DNA from: Cohnella cholangitidis
GTDB taxonomy: Bacteria > Bacillota > Bacilli > Paenibacillales > Paenibacillaceae
NCBI RefSeq assembly: GCF_014107495.1
Contig: NZ_CP041969.1
Span: forward strand, 5,381,501 to 5,445,500
Reading direction: 5' to 3'
DNA length: 64,000 nucleotides
A program made the translations under genes and the position numbers. Of this stretch, positions 8,285 to 16,615 are shown in pieces. Below the pieces are notes generated by a model that did no database searches, was not told where the DNA came from, and saw only the letters and a program-made list of their open reading frames with translations. Every line of letters starts with the position of its first letter. Positions within the stretch are counted from its first letter, which is position 1.

Positions 8285-9573
8285 TCAGAACTCAAATTCC
8301 GAAACAAGTCTTTCAAAAGAAAATTGAGGGATTTTTTCCATTTTAATTGTAAATTGAGGTGTATAACTGATTACATCATTAATCTTAATATCAACCTCAG
8401 GTTTGATGTTAAATAACGCATAGTTGGTATACGACAACTTCTCCCCGTGTACACCCTCGTATTTGACTCCGTGATAGCCAATATAGCTGCAACACGTTCC
8501 AATGAAATTAGGAAGCAAATATACTTGCTTAATGGCCTTTGTTTCTTCGTTCGTTTCACTAAAGAATCCCTGAAACGTAGGTTCAAATGACCCTAGTTCA
8601 AACAAGAAGAGCTCATCTTTGATGATTTGAAACTCTCCGATGTCTATTGTATCCTCATGAGTCGGGTGGATCTCATATGGAATACCCTCCAGACGATCGG
8701 AGACATACAGGACAGGCACGCCAACACAGTTATATCGACCATGTTGTGGGAGGCCTGCGGGCGGAGCCCACAACTGTTCCTTTTCCAATGGGGTAGCAGC
8801 GTCCCTTTTTCGTGTACGGCCACGGTACAATATGCCAACACCAGGAGTTAGTATGGAAAATCTCTTTGCATCAAAGTGTTTTTTCAACGTTCGATAAATT
8901 GCACGGCCGGTTTCATGTTCCAATGCAAGCATTGGATACAGGCTGAGGTGCATCCTGAACTCGTGCAAGGCTTCGACCTCGATCGTTTCCCCATATTGCT
9001 CACTGAAGACACAAAATGCTTCGTATTGGAACCCCCAATAGTCTGCGATATCACGCTTTGTATAGATTTCATCATCCAACTCAAATATTCCGCCATAGAG
9101 GTCATCCGAGTGACCTGCTTCCCTGCCATAGCTACACCGGCATTGGATATGAGTGCAAAGGAGTGGAAATAGCTCCTCAGGAACGTCGTGATGATAGAGA
9201 TAATCACTGATGCTAATCCCTTCTGGCGGGTCCATTCGGGAACTTTGGTCATAGGGATCATTATTGTATGCATTAACAAGATTCCACCTTTCCCCACCTT
9301 CGCAATGCTCGCATCCGCCAATATCTTCGCCAATCCGATCCGCGATGTCGTCGATTATCTCATCATCCACCGTGAAAATGTAGTAGTCGTCCCCCAATTG
9401 AATTTCTTCATCACAACATGCGCAGCATAAGGTTTCAATGCCATCGTGTTCCTTTTCATCGCAATCAGGTATCATTTCGATCAGTTTGTATCCGTATTTC
9501 TCAAAAAATCGATCACAATATCTCCGCAACTGTTACATAGAATGGTCTCTTGCAATTCCGTGATAGCGCGCAT
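8285..9573 (-). pseudogene. RES-domain protein with N-terminal zinc-binding cysteines, frameshifted near its start
   Basis: The long frame (414 codons from a TTG at 9529) ends in a RES domain: ILYRGRTRKRD near residue 233, ELWAPP-like QLWAPPAG, then GRYNCVGVPVLYVSD. RES domains are NAD+-degrading toxins or related enzymes. The N-terminal part has paired cysteines (CCACC at 35-39, CEHC at 73-76), probably a zinc ribbon, then an uncharacterised middle region. An ATG at 9573 with AAGGGGG upstream opens MRAITELQETILCNSCG in another frame; inserting one base into the A6 tract at 9503-9508 joins it to the long frame and adds another CxxC. So the real start is probably 9573 and the gene carries a one-base deletion, or an error. 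Whether it acts as toxin, defence or housekeeping protein is unknown. Confidence 0.7.
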
Positions 9574-9711
9574 ATACATCCCCCTTACCTTATCAAGTTT
9601 GAATGTCAGCCCCTCCCACGAGGCGGACGATCAATATAGCCTGTCTGATGAATCACCTTTTTAGTATATACCAATAAATTAATCTGCCTGTTAGCTTATT
9701 GAAGCGACGAC

Positions 9712-9772
9712 AGTCGAACACCTTATTCTCTCAGTCTACAACTTTATTTTCCTAGTCTAATACTTTATTTTC
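9712..9772 (+). repeat. Three tandem 21-bp-period repeats, probable TnsB-binding sites
   Basis: Copies start at 9712 (AGTCGAACACCTTATTCTC), 9733 (AGTCTACAACTTTATTTTC) and 9754 (AGTCTAATACTTTATTTTC), spaced exactly 21 bases. A fourth weak relative (ACAACTTTTAG) lies at 9778. Arrays of about 21-22 bp sites are how Tn7-type ends bind the transposase TnsB, so this is read as the left transposon end. Confidence 0.65.
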
Positions 9773-10147
9773 TTCAGACAACTTTTAGAGATTAAGGTTG
9801 GACAACAGTCTGGAACCGCAAACTAAATAATAAAGGTAAGATTCGGCTCGTTATAGGACTAATGGAGCGGGATTTCTTGGTCATTTTATGTAATTGGTTT
9901 TACCGGTTGTTTATATATAGGCGTTTAATAAAAAATTTATCCGGGCAACCTTAAAATTTATAATCGGGTGGAGGAGAAGGCATTGTATACCATTTGGAAC
10001 AGGCTTTAACTATTACCTGTAGAAGTTGGGCTTAGGGAATCCGAACAAAAGGGCCTTCTCGATGAGCCATTAACTATATAAGTATTGAAGTGAGAGATTT
10101 TTGTTACAATGTTCATGAACAAATAAAATATGAAGGAGATGGTAACT
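9773..10147. other. AT-rich non-coding stretch inside the left transposon end
   Basis: No convincing gene is seen. It carries a weak fourth end repeat at 9776-9790 and the leader of the first tniQ. AAGGAG at 10133-10138 serves as ribosome binding site for a start at 10148/10151. Confidence 0.4.
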
Positions 10148-11163
10148 GTGATGTGGCCGATTCAACCAATACAACAAGAAAAAGAATCATTTTATAGTTA
10201 CATCTGTCGAATTTCTGAATTGAATCACTGTGATTTGAAAGCAAATTATAAATTGCTTGGAGTAAGATATAGACAGAATAATCCTAACCCGATTTATTTA
10301 GATGAGAGGGACACAATAAGATTTATTAATCTAACCGTTAATAGTAGAGTTAATGATTGGTTGTTTCTCGAAAGGGGATCGGGAAATACTGATTGCTTTC
10401 TATTTGGGCAAAAGTTTCCGCGATATCTACTGTCAAAAAAAGTGAAAGTTTGTCCTTTATGTATGCGTGATCATAATACATTTAATTCAGAATGGCAATT
10501 TACTCATATTACAACTTGTATTGAACATCAATGTTTACTTCAAGATTCTTGTCCCAGTTGTAATGGATTGTTCTCATGGAGTGAGGAGTTATTACATAAA
10601 TGTACAGTATGCCATATGCAATGGAAGGACATATGTCGGTACATAGAAAAATTCAATAAAGTTGAGAAGTTAGACGTACATAAGCTTTTAATTTATCAAC
10701 TCAATAAAAATAATAAGCTAGAAAAAGAGCAATATCCTGTAGAAGTTCTAAAATTAAGATATATCGACTTAGTTCACGTCTTATCATTTTTTCTTGGTTA
10801 GCCAGTAATCATAATGATTATTGGAATAGCAAGTACAATGATCGACTTAACATTTTTGAAATCCACGAAGGGATTCAACATGCGGGGGAAATTTTGTTAT
10901 CGTGGCCACTAAATTTCGACATATCTACAGCTAAAATGAAGATCGAAAAATTATTCGATAAAAAGATGGGAATTAATTTATTTCATTCTCGACCTGATGT
11001 TGCTTCTTTTGAGATTGAAAGTTTGTTCCCGGAACTAAATACCCAATATCGGATCGATAGAACAATCGAATATCTCGATAAAACTAGCAACAAAAAAGTT
11101 GAAACTAGAAGACTGGAGCTTTCAGATCTTACATATATTGCTGCTCTTAACTATCTTTATTAA
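10148..11163 (+). pseudogene. tniQ: TniQ/TnsD-family target-selection protein, frameshifted
   Basis: TniQ proteins recruit Tn7-type transposition machinery to its target. The first part (to 10801) has the N-terminal IQPIQQEKESFYSYICRISE typical of the family and a zinc finger: CPLC, then H and C, then CPSC, between about 10450 and 10560. It stops after SFFLG. Adding one base to the T6 run at 10787-10792 continues into LASNHNDYWNSKYNDRLNIFEIHEG, a usual TniQ C-terminal segment, ending at 11163 with a total near 338 residues. The start is taken as GTG 10148 from the AAGGAG at 10133. It is shorter than the second tniQ in this element. The break is either decay or a sequencing error. Confidence 0.8.
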
Positions 11164-11225
11164 ATGAGTAGAAATGAATAATAACTATATTCCAATGTCC
11201 TTTGCTGCATTTTCTGAAAATAAAC
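11025..11225. repeat. First copy of a duplicated tniQ-3'/recombinase-3' junction
   Basis: The tniQ stretch at 11025-11085 (containing CCGGAACTAAATACCCAATA) recurs in degraded form at 12247-12310. The following 11190-11225 matches, in antisense, the 3' end of the tyrosine recombinase gene at 12317-12350 (reads SENAAKDIGI-stop on the - strand). Both copies therefore show tniQ converging on a recombinase gene; here only the last dozen codons of the recombinase remain. Confidence 0.7.
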
Positions 11226-11459
11226 TAAGCTTAAATTACAAAACTGTGAAGGCATACTTCTTTTCGCTGGTCCATTCAGAATGTCATCATGCTTCTATTC
11301 GTCGTAGGTAATCGCGGCCTCCAATTACGCTGACGGCACCTCAATTACATAATCTATTTTCATAAACGAGCTTCGATTCAACGAAATTCAGACAGCATTT
11401 GTAGCGGATTTTGTATCTTATTATTTGTTTTCAATAATATCGATACCGTTCGTACAGGG

Positions 11460-11492
11460 AAAAGTCCTGAATCAGCAGATACAGGACTTTTC
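11460..11492 (+). terminator. Rho-independent-type hairpin
   Basis: Arms AAAAGTCCTG (11461-11470) and CAGGACTTTT (11483-11492) enclose a 12-base loop and end in TTTTCTA. It lies in the 11164-11615 gene-free stretch, which otherwise holds only the recombinase remnant. It may close the first tniQ transcript. Confidence 0.7.
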
Positions 11493-11615
11493 TATCCATT
11501 ACGGATATTAAGATGCAATTCCAAGAGTTACTCATTACGAGCTTGAATGATCTCATTATATAGATTTATTTCAGGTGCAGTCAAACGATGGAAGGGAAAA
11601 AGGAGGTAAAAACGA

Positions 11616-11969
11616 TTGTATAAATCGGTTATCAAACAAGGTAAATTTCTAGTTATTGTTACTGATGGAATTTTTGAAGCACCTATAATTGAGCTACCTA
11701 CAGAAGAGCTTGCTGATAGGGTGGCTTATGAACTACAAACCGCTCGAGATGAAGGTGAATCCTTCGGAGTAGAGCAAATACTCAAGGAAATTGATGGTGA
11801 GAAAGTTATGAATGAAACTAGTGAAGCGCTAAAAAAGATAAGGTCTATGGATATGGATGAAAGAGAGTTTTATTTTGAAAAAATACGTCGTCGCCAAGAA
11901 AGAGTTCAAAAAGTTCAACAAGCACGAAGGTGGGAAAGTGTATTAAGTTGGAAGAAAAAGCACATCTAA
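11616..11969 (+). CDS. Hypothetical 117-residue protein
   Basis: The TTG start is supported by AAAAAGGAGG eight or so bases upstream. The protein has a beta-rich N-terminal half (MYKSVIKQGKFLVIVTDGIF) and a highly charged, helical C-terminal half rich in Arg, Lys and Glu (FYFEKIRRRQERVQKVQQ), perhaps a coiled coil. No family is recognised. It lies inside the Tn7-like element between the decayed tniQ and the tyrosine recombinase, and codon and base use match the AT-rich cargo. Confidence 0.55.
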   Translation: MYKSVIKQGKFLVIVTDGIFEAPIIELPTEELADRVAYELQTARDEGESFGVEQILKEIDGEKVMNETSEALKKIRSMDMDEREFYFEKIRRRQERVQKVQQARRWESVLSWKKKHI

Positions 11970-12246
11970 AAGCACAATTATTAGAATACAGTTAGAAAGT
12001 CAAGGAGTTGACGCTTGATTCCCGACAGGGAGGAGGACTGAGCTGTAACAAAAGGAAAAATTAGTGCGCATATTCAACCGCCCTTTAATTCAATCGGATC
12101 AAGGTAGAAGCCAGCTTTAAGAGACGTGTACTAAGTTCACTAAACACTGTATACGATCAGGCCGGTAACGTGGGAAATGTCAAACAGAAAACCTCTGGAG
12201 CGTTTCCAATGGAAGCCGGGCGCTGTTCTTTTTGAAATTGTACTCT

Positions 12247-12360
12247 TGTTCCTGGAACTAAATACTCAATATCGAGTTGATTGAACAATCGATTTTCTCG
12301 AAAAACATAAAATAAATTAAAGACCGATGTCCTTAGCTGCATTGTCTGAAAATAAATCAG
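12247..12360. repeat. Second copy of the duplicated tniQ-3'/recombinase-3' junction
   Basis: 12247-12310 is a degenerate copy of tniQ codons found at 11025-11085, butted directly against the 3' end of the recombinase at 12317. The rest of the 11970-12316 gap shows no gene I can support. Confidence 0.65.
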
Positions 12361-13270
12361 TATTGATCTTGTATCTTTTCATTAATTTATCATTTGGTTT
12401 ATGTCGTTTTTGTAATAAAGAACTCAACTCAGAATTTATCAATGCAGATACAGTAAGTCCTGTTCGTATACTATGACCAGAAAATAAATTGTCGTCAATT
12501 CCAATAACCGATAAGTGTTTTTTTAATATCAGTGCTACTGATTTGTCAGAGAGTTTTTTATCTGAGATATGACTGTGTAGATTGATGGGTCTGAAAACTG
12601 GACCCAATTTAAGCCCTGAAGCTTCTTTCCAGGAGCAAAAAGATCTAACAGGACAAATACGTTCTTCAATTGAATAAGCTATTTGTACTGTTTCAGAAGG
12701 AATTGAATCATTGTGCCTGAACAGTTCAATTGATAGTCCATATTCAGATAAATGTATGTTTTCAAAATTGAGGTTTGACAACTCAGATCTTCTTAGTGCA
12801 CCGTAATATCCGATCAAAATTATGGCGCGATCTCTTTTCCCAGATAAACTATCGGGAATTGAATATCTTGTAATTATGCTAAGTATTTCGAAAACTAATG
12901 GTAGCTTATGATCAAGTACCCCGTTTTGGATTCTAAGAATTTCTCTCCATACATTTTGTACGTTTATGGTAAAAGGGCAATTAAAGCCGGCATTTATATT
13001 TGTCCAATTTATTGCCTGTATTTTCTTCTTTAATGTATGTACTTTGCTTCCTTTAAACAAATGGTAAGTCATGTAGAGGCAATATGTGTATTCATCTGTC
13101 GGAAGTGGATGGAAATCGAATTTTTCACACCACTCGATAAATGATGTCCAATGTATGTGTCTAGATTGTGTAGTTGAACTAGATAACTCTTTTTCACCAT
13201 TTGAACTCACAGCTTCTAATAACTTATTTAGATGGAATTCAATAGCGCTAAGATCATTTATGTTTTTCAT
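12317..13270 (-). CDS. Tyrosine recombinase (XerC/D-like integrase)
   Basis: A 317-residue tyrosine recombinase with an N-terminal SAM-like DNA-binding domain (about 1-115) and a catalytic domain. The catalytic set is visible: Arg160 in GALRRSEL, His266 and Arg269 in SGHSIRTG, His290 and the nucleophile Tyr300 in LMKRYKIN. The protein ends soon after, as in compact integrases. It lies on the - strand between two tniQ genes and just downstream of the XRE regulator gene. A second copy of its 3' end survives at 11190-11225. It may resolve cointegrates, move a nested element, or rearrange cargo; no attachment sites were identified. Confidence 0.85.
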   Translation of the reverse strand: MKNINDLSAIEFHLNKLLEAVSSNGEKELSSSTTQSRHIHWTSFIEWCEKFDFHPLPTDEYTYCLYMTYHLFKGSKVHTLKKKIQAINWTNINAGFNCPFTINVQNVWREILRIQNGVLDHKLPLVFEILSIITRYSIPDSLSGKRDRAIILIGYYGALRRSELSNLNFENIHLSEYGLSIELFRHNDSIPSETVQIAYSIEERICPVRSFCSWKEASGLKLGPVFRPINLHSHISDKKLSDKSVALILKKHLSVIGIDDNLFSGHSIRTGLTVSALINSELSSLLQKRHKPNDKLMKRYKINTDLFSDNAAKDIGL

Positions 13271-13343
13271 TCATTATTTGCTCCCTCGTCATACAAAGTT
13301 CCACCACTTCCGATTGTTAAAATACTCAACCCTCAGGTTAAGC

Positions 13344-13383
13344 TAAAAAAAGATCAAGCCGCTAAAAAGATTAACGTCTTGAC
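13344..13383 (-). terminator. Rho-independent terminator after the XRE regulator gene
   Basis: Read on the - strand, a nine-pair stem with one mismatch (CAAGACGTT paired with AGCGGCTTG) is followed by a run of seven T. It lies just past the stop of the regulator gene, separating it from the recombinase. Confidence 0.75.
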
Positions 13384-13388
13384 CCTTC

Positions 13389-13736
13389 TTATGAGAGTAA
13401 CTCATTAATGATATTTTTAATTTTACTGAGTTGAATAACATCCTGACTTATAATCATTTCGAATATTTCTAGGAGTTCTGATTCTTTTTTTTGATCAATA
13501 TACGGGTTTATCGAATCATTGTACCTTAACAAATCGGAAATGCTCACACCAAGGGTAGTGCTAATACGTGTCAAGTTCTTAAGGGTAATATTAGCTTCCC
13601 CACGTTCAACACTACCTATATATGTGTAATGGAAGCCCGCCTTTTCTCCAAGCTCTTCTTGAGAAAGGGACTGGGCTTTTCTTACTTCTTTGATTCTTTG
13701 TCCGACTAAACGTAAAACCAATTCGGATTCGTTCAT
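13389..13736 (-). CDS. XRE-family helix-turn-helix regulator
   Basis: A 115-residue protein whose first 70 residues form a Cro/CI-type HTH (RIKEVRKAQSLSQEELGEKA, then YIGSVERGEANITLKNL, LGVSISDLL). The rest is a short acidic/hydrophobic helical tail, probably for dimerisation. It is divergent from the large tniQ gene and the shared intergenic region contains a 12-bp inverted repeat. A 13-bp piece of this recurs before the gene at 15810. It therefore probably represses itself and these cargo/transposition promoters. The closest functional analogies are small controller proteins of mobile elements and restriction systems. Confidence 0.85.
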   Translation of the reverse strand: MNESELVLRLVGQRIKEVRKAQSLSQEELGEKAGFHYTYIGSVERGEANITLKNLTRISTTLGVSISDLLRYNDSINPYIDQKKESELLEIFEMIISQDVIQLSKIKNIINELLS

Positions 13737-13791
13737 GATTCATACACCTCTATAGAAGAAGTGTAGACAAAAGGAGCTTAAGTAAAAATGC

Positions 13792-13833
13792 ATACATATA
13801 TATCTTTTTATAAAATACTATATATATGTATTA
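13792..13833. promoter_or_regulatory. Inverted repeat between XRE and tniQ, putative operator
   Basis: ATACATATATAT (13792-13803) and ATATATATGTAT (13820-13831) are perfect inverted 12-mers separated by 16 bases in the divergent promoter region. The segment TATATATGTATTA at 13821-13833 recurs exactly at 15743-15755. Confidence 0.5.
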
Positions 13834-13955
13834 ATACGACAAGAAAGGTCAATAATTAATTTATACAAGATTCATAATACAAGGGGCGGTTAGGTGATTC
13901 GAAAGAACTCATGCCAAATATAGGACATCTAATACAATAATAAAGGAGGATATAC

Positions 13956-15635
13956 ATGAAATTTGTATTTTTACCAATCACTAAATCGAAAGAAAGCCTG
14001 ATTAGTTACCTTAATAGAATCGCTAATGCTAATCGTTATTTAAATACATTTCAAATAGCAGATGCACTTAAAATGAATTACAACGGTTTAAGAACTAATC
14101 ATTTTACTAGCCCTGAAATAACATTATTATCTGAACTCATAGATACGCCGAGTAACAAAATCATTTCAATGACCAGCAATTACTTTGAAGCATTACTGGG
14201 AGAACAGTTGTCCAATAAGATGGTGCTCAAAAGCAGGTTCAAATTTTGTCCATTATGTATAACCGATGATTCAATCTATCAAATGAGTTGGTTTCTGCGT
14301 TCTATAACGATTTGTACTAAGCATCAAATTGTTCTTTGTGACCACTGCAATGTTTGTGGATCCGATGCCTCTATTGATTCAATAATGGCCGACACCTGTA
14401 GATTCTGTGCTCATGCCTATTCAAGCTCGATCACTTCAATGGATGTACCAAAAGAATGGACTATCCATCAAATTTTTGACTGTGCAGATGCTGGAGAAGC
14501 CCGGTTTATGGGTCACAATTTGACATTCAAGAATATTCATCAACTTTTATACACGAGTACATTATTTCTTGAGGGTTGTCCCTCTCCATTGATACCTGAC
14601 CAGGTTATTCGTATCTTTCATAATAGAAGGTCGGGTTTAAGAGATAACCTTAGTTATCATAATGCAATAATGAGTTTCTTTTGGATGTACGATCAATTTC
14701 CTGAAAATTTTTATAGGATCCTTGAATATCAATTAAAACTACCAACTAAGTCCATGTATTATCGGACAAGAGAGTTTGAAAAAATATTCGGTGATGAAAC
14801 TTTTAATTGGATTAAATCTGCATATGAGCACTTTTGGTTATCAAAGCTAGACGAAGGTAGAGTAAGGAAAGACTTGTCGGTTTTCAAAAGAAACACATCG
14901 TTATTAGAACAAAGAGGTTATATAAGAAAAGAAGAGGCGAAAAGTTATTTCTCAAATGAGAAGTTAATATCATTGGTTGAAGAGAACCTACTTATTCTCA
15001 AAGAGAACAATAAAAAATATTTAGTTGATAGGAGAAGCCTTAATAAACAGTTTGAATCAAAGTGCAGATTTGTTAGTAAAGCGAAGTGTTCGCAACTATT
15101 AGGACTGAACATGGAAATTGTTAAAGGCTTACTTGAAGTTGGAATACTACATGAAGACTCGATTGACGGGGCTTTCTCTAAGTTGATTCGTAAAGAAGAG
15201 ATTGATCACCTATTGGAAAAATGCTTAGTAATGATAAATAAAATTGACGATGGATGGATTGCGTTTAGCATTTCACTGAGAAAATACAATACAATAGGCC
15301 TGTCTGCAATTTTATTAATAAAGAAAATGCTTGAGGGTAATTTAGCCGCGGTTACCTTGAATACTATTGGAAATTTTAAGAAGTGCTATATTAATAGAAA
15401 CCAACTATTGCTTACTATAAAAGAAATTAAGGAAAAGAGATCAGTTGAGAAAGGATTATATCGAGAAGAAATCATGCAAATATTAAAAATTGGTGAAAAG
15501 GCCGTAGTTTCACTTGAATCCTCGGGCCTATTGGTGCCTAAACAAATTATCCAGTTAAAGGGGGGGCGTAAACGATACTTATACGACAGGGAAAAAGTTA
15601 TGGAATTAGCTCGCAGTAATGAGAAAGCATCTTAA
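13956..15635 (+). CDS. tniQ: TniQ/TnsD-family target-selection protein (full length)
   Basis: A 559-residue TniQ-domain protein with strong ribosome binding site AAAGGAGG. The N-terminal TniQ domain (about 1-160) starts with FLPITKSKESLISYLNRIA and holds zinc-finger residues CPLC near 107, then C/H in TICTKHQ, CDHCNVCG, and a further CRFC. The remainder contains several winged-helix-like segments (YIRKEEAKSYF, YREEIMQILKIGEKAV) suited to reading a fixed DNA target as TnsD does. It is intact, so it is the likely working target selector of the element; the attachment site is not known. A terminator lies 16 bases after the stop. Confidence 0.85.
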   Translation: MKFVFLPITKSKESLISYLNRIANANRYLNTFQIADALKMNYNGLRTNHFTSPEITLLSELIDTPSNKIISMTSNYFEALLGEQLSNKMVLKSRFKFCPLCITDDSIYQMSWFLRSITICTKHQIVLCDHCNVCGSDASIDSIMADTCRFCAHAYSSSITSMDVPKEWTIHQIFDCADAGEARFMGHNLTFKNIHQLLYTSTLFLEGCPSPLIPDQVIRIFHNRRSGLRDNLSYHNAIMSFFWMYDQFPENFYRILEYQLKLPTKSMYYRTREFEKIFGDETFNWIKSAYEHFWLSKLDEGRVRKDLSVFKRNTSLLEQRGYIRKEEAKSYFSNEKLISLVEENLLILKENNKKYLVDRRSLNKQFESKCRFVSKAKCSQLLGLNMEIVKGLLEVGILHEDSIDGAFSKLIRKEEIDHLLEKCLVMINKIDDGWIAFSISLRKYNTIGLSAILLIKKMLEGNLAAVTLNTIGNFKKCYINRNQLLLTIKEIKEKRSVEKGLYREEIMQILKIGEKAVVSLESSGLLVPKQIIQLKGGRKRYLYDREKVMELARSNEKAS

Positions 15636-15651
15636 ATGCATAGTTACTTCT

Positions 15652-15687
15652 CAAACCAAGCCGCTGAGAAGGCTTGGTTTGTATTTT
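15652..15687 (+). terminator. Rho-independent terminator after tniQ
   Basis: Perfect 11-base arms (15652-15662 and 15671-15681) around an 8-base loop, followed by TATTTTT. Confidence 0.9.
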
Positions 15688-15742
15688 TCCACATGTCCTA
15701 TAATAATTTTGATGATTACTATATTTATTTTGTGAATTAATG

Positions 15743-15755
15743 TATATATGTATTA
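15743..15755 (+). promoter_or_regulatory. Second copy of the putative XRE operator half-site
   Basis: TATATATGTATTA is identical to 13821-13833 and lies 55 bases before the small gene at 15810. A regulatory role is inferred from the repetition alone; the motif is AT-rich and could recur by chance. Confidence 0.4.
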
Positions 15756-15809
15756 TTTTAATGGTTTATGAGAATAATAATCATATAAATTAATAAGGAG
15801 GTTTAGGTA

Positions 15810-16136
15810 ATGAAGGATTTTGTGTTTCAATTTAGTCCGCAACTAGCAGTGAAGTCAGGATATCATGTTTTTTTTAATGGTTCTATTTATGAACCAAAAC
15901 GTGTTGTTATCGCTTTTGAAGATGTAACTCCAGTGCTAGTTGTTCAACACATTTTAAATGACGATGAAATTTATGTTAAGGTTTCTAGTAGTCTTCCGCT
16001 AATTGAGTATGTAAGAATTAAAAGGGATGATCCTGACCTCAGTACACAAGAGTATTTCTCACGGATGCAGAAGTTGAAGTCGGAAATTATTAAACATCGT
16101 GTATTTAACAAGGGAAAGAAGTTAAAAGGGGCATAA
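15810..16136 (+). CDS. Hypothetical 108-residue protein
   Basis: The ATG follows AATAAGGAGG, an excellent ribosome binding site. The protein is beta-strand rich at the start (FVFQFSPQLAVKSGYHVFF) and ends in a basic tail (KHRVFNKGKKLKGA). No family is recognised. It is a single-gene unit with its own terminator, inside the Tn7-like element between tniQ and the Gabija-like module, and its promoter region carries the putative XRE operator motif. A role in transposition control or in the defence module is possible but unsupported. Confidence 0.6.
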   Translation: MKDFVFQFSPQLAVKSGYHVFFNGSIYEPKRVVIAFEDVTPVLVVQHILNDDEIYVKVSSSLPLIEYVRIKRDDPDLSTQEYFSRMQKLKSEIIKHRVFNKGKKLKGA

Positions 16137-16180
16137 GTAGTGCAATCATGATGAATACAACAAATAGCTAGTTATCAAAG

Positions 16181-16212
16181 AACGATGACCGAATATGGTC
16201 ATCGTTTTTTGA
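16181..16212 (+). terminator. Rho-independent terminator
   Basis: Arms AACGATGACC (16181-16190) and GGTCATCGTT (16197-16206) around a six-base loop, followed by a T run; flanking ATCAAAG/TTTTGAT can extend the stem. Confidence 0.9.
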
Positions 16213-16249
16213 TACGAATAAATGTCTGATGTATCACAAATATCTATGA

Positions 16250-16417
16250 GCGCCTAATACAGAATGGTTATCACAACACATACAATTTATCCGGTTGTTA
16301 GAGAAGAAGCTATTCTATAAATATACTCCTATAGGCTACGCAGAACATTCTTTCCTCAATAACGAAGTTTTGAATGTTATTTCAAGCTTGTTGAATAAAG
16401 AAATAAATGGTCGATGA
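16250..16417 (+). pseudogene. Possible gene remnant of 55 codons without a start
   Basis: Between two stop codons one frame reads NTEWLSQHIQFIRLLEKKLF and YKYTPIGYAEHSFLNNEVLN, which looks protein-like rather than random. It has no start codon with a ribosome binding site and matches no family I know. The remainder of 16213-16615 shows nothing else clear. Confidence 0.3.
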
Positions 16418-16615
16418 TGGGTTTTATTTAATAGCCAACTAGTAATGAAGTTATGGAAAATGAAAACCAAAAATAATAAAATAGGATCATGACAATTATT
16501 GGAAGGGGGGGCACCTTCTAAATAAGCTATTTGAATTCAAGATAGTAAGTCATGTGGTTGCTTAGAATAGCATGCTAGAAACTCTGAGCTAATTTATTCG
16601 GGATGGGGTATATAA

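Noticed and set aside
8627..9430. Several + strand open frames opposite the RES gene
   Set aside because: Shadows of a well-supported domain protein on the other strand, without motifs or translation signals.
9712..9772. Short regular repeats that might be a small CRISPR array
   Set aside because: The repeats are tandem with a 21-bp period and no unique spacers of normal length, and no cas genes are near. Transposon-end binding sites fit better.
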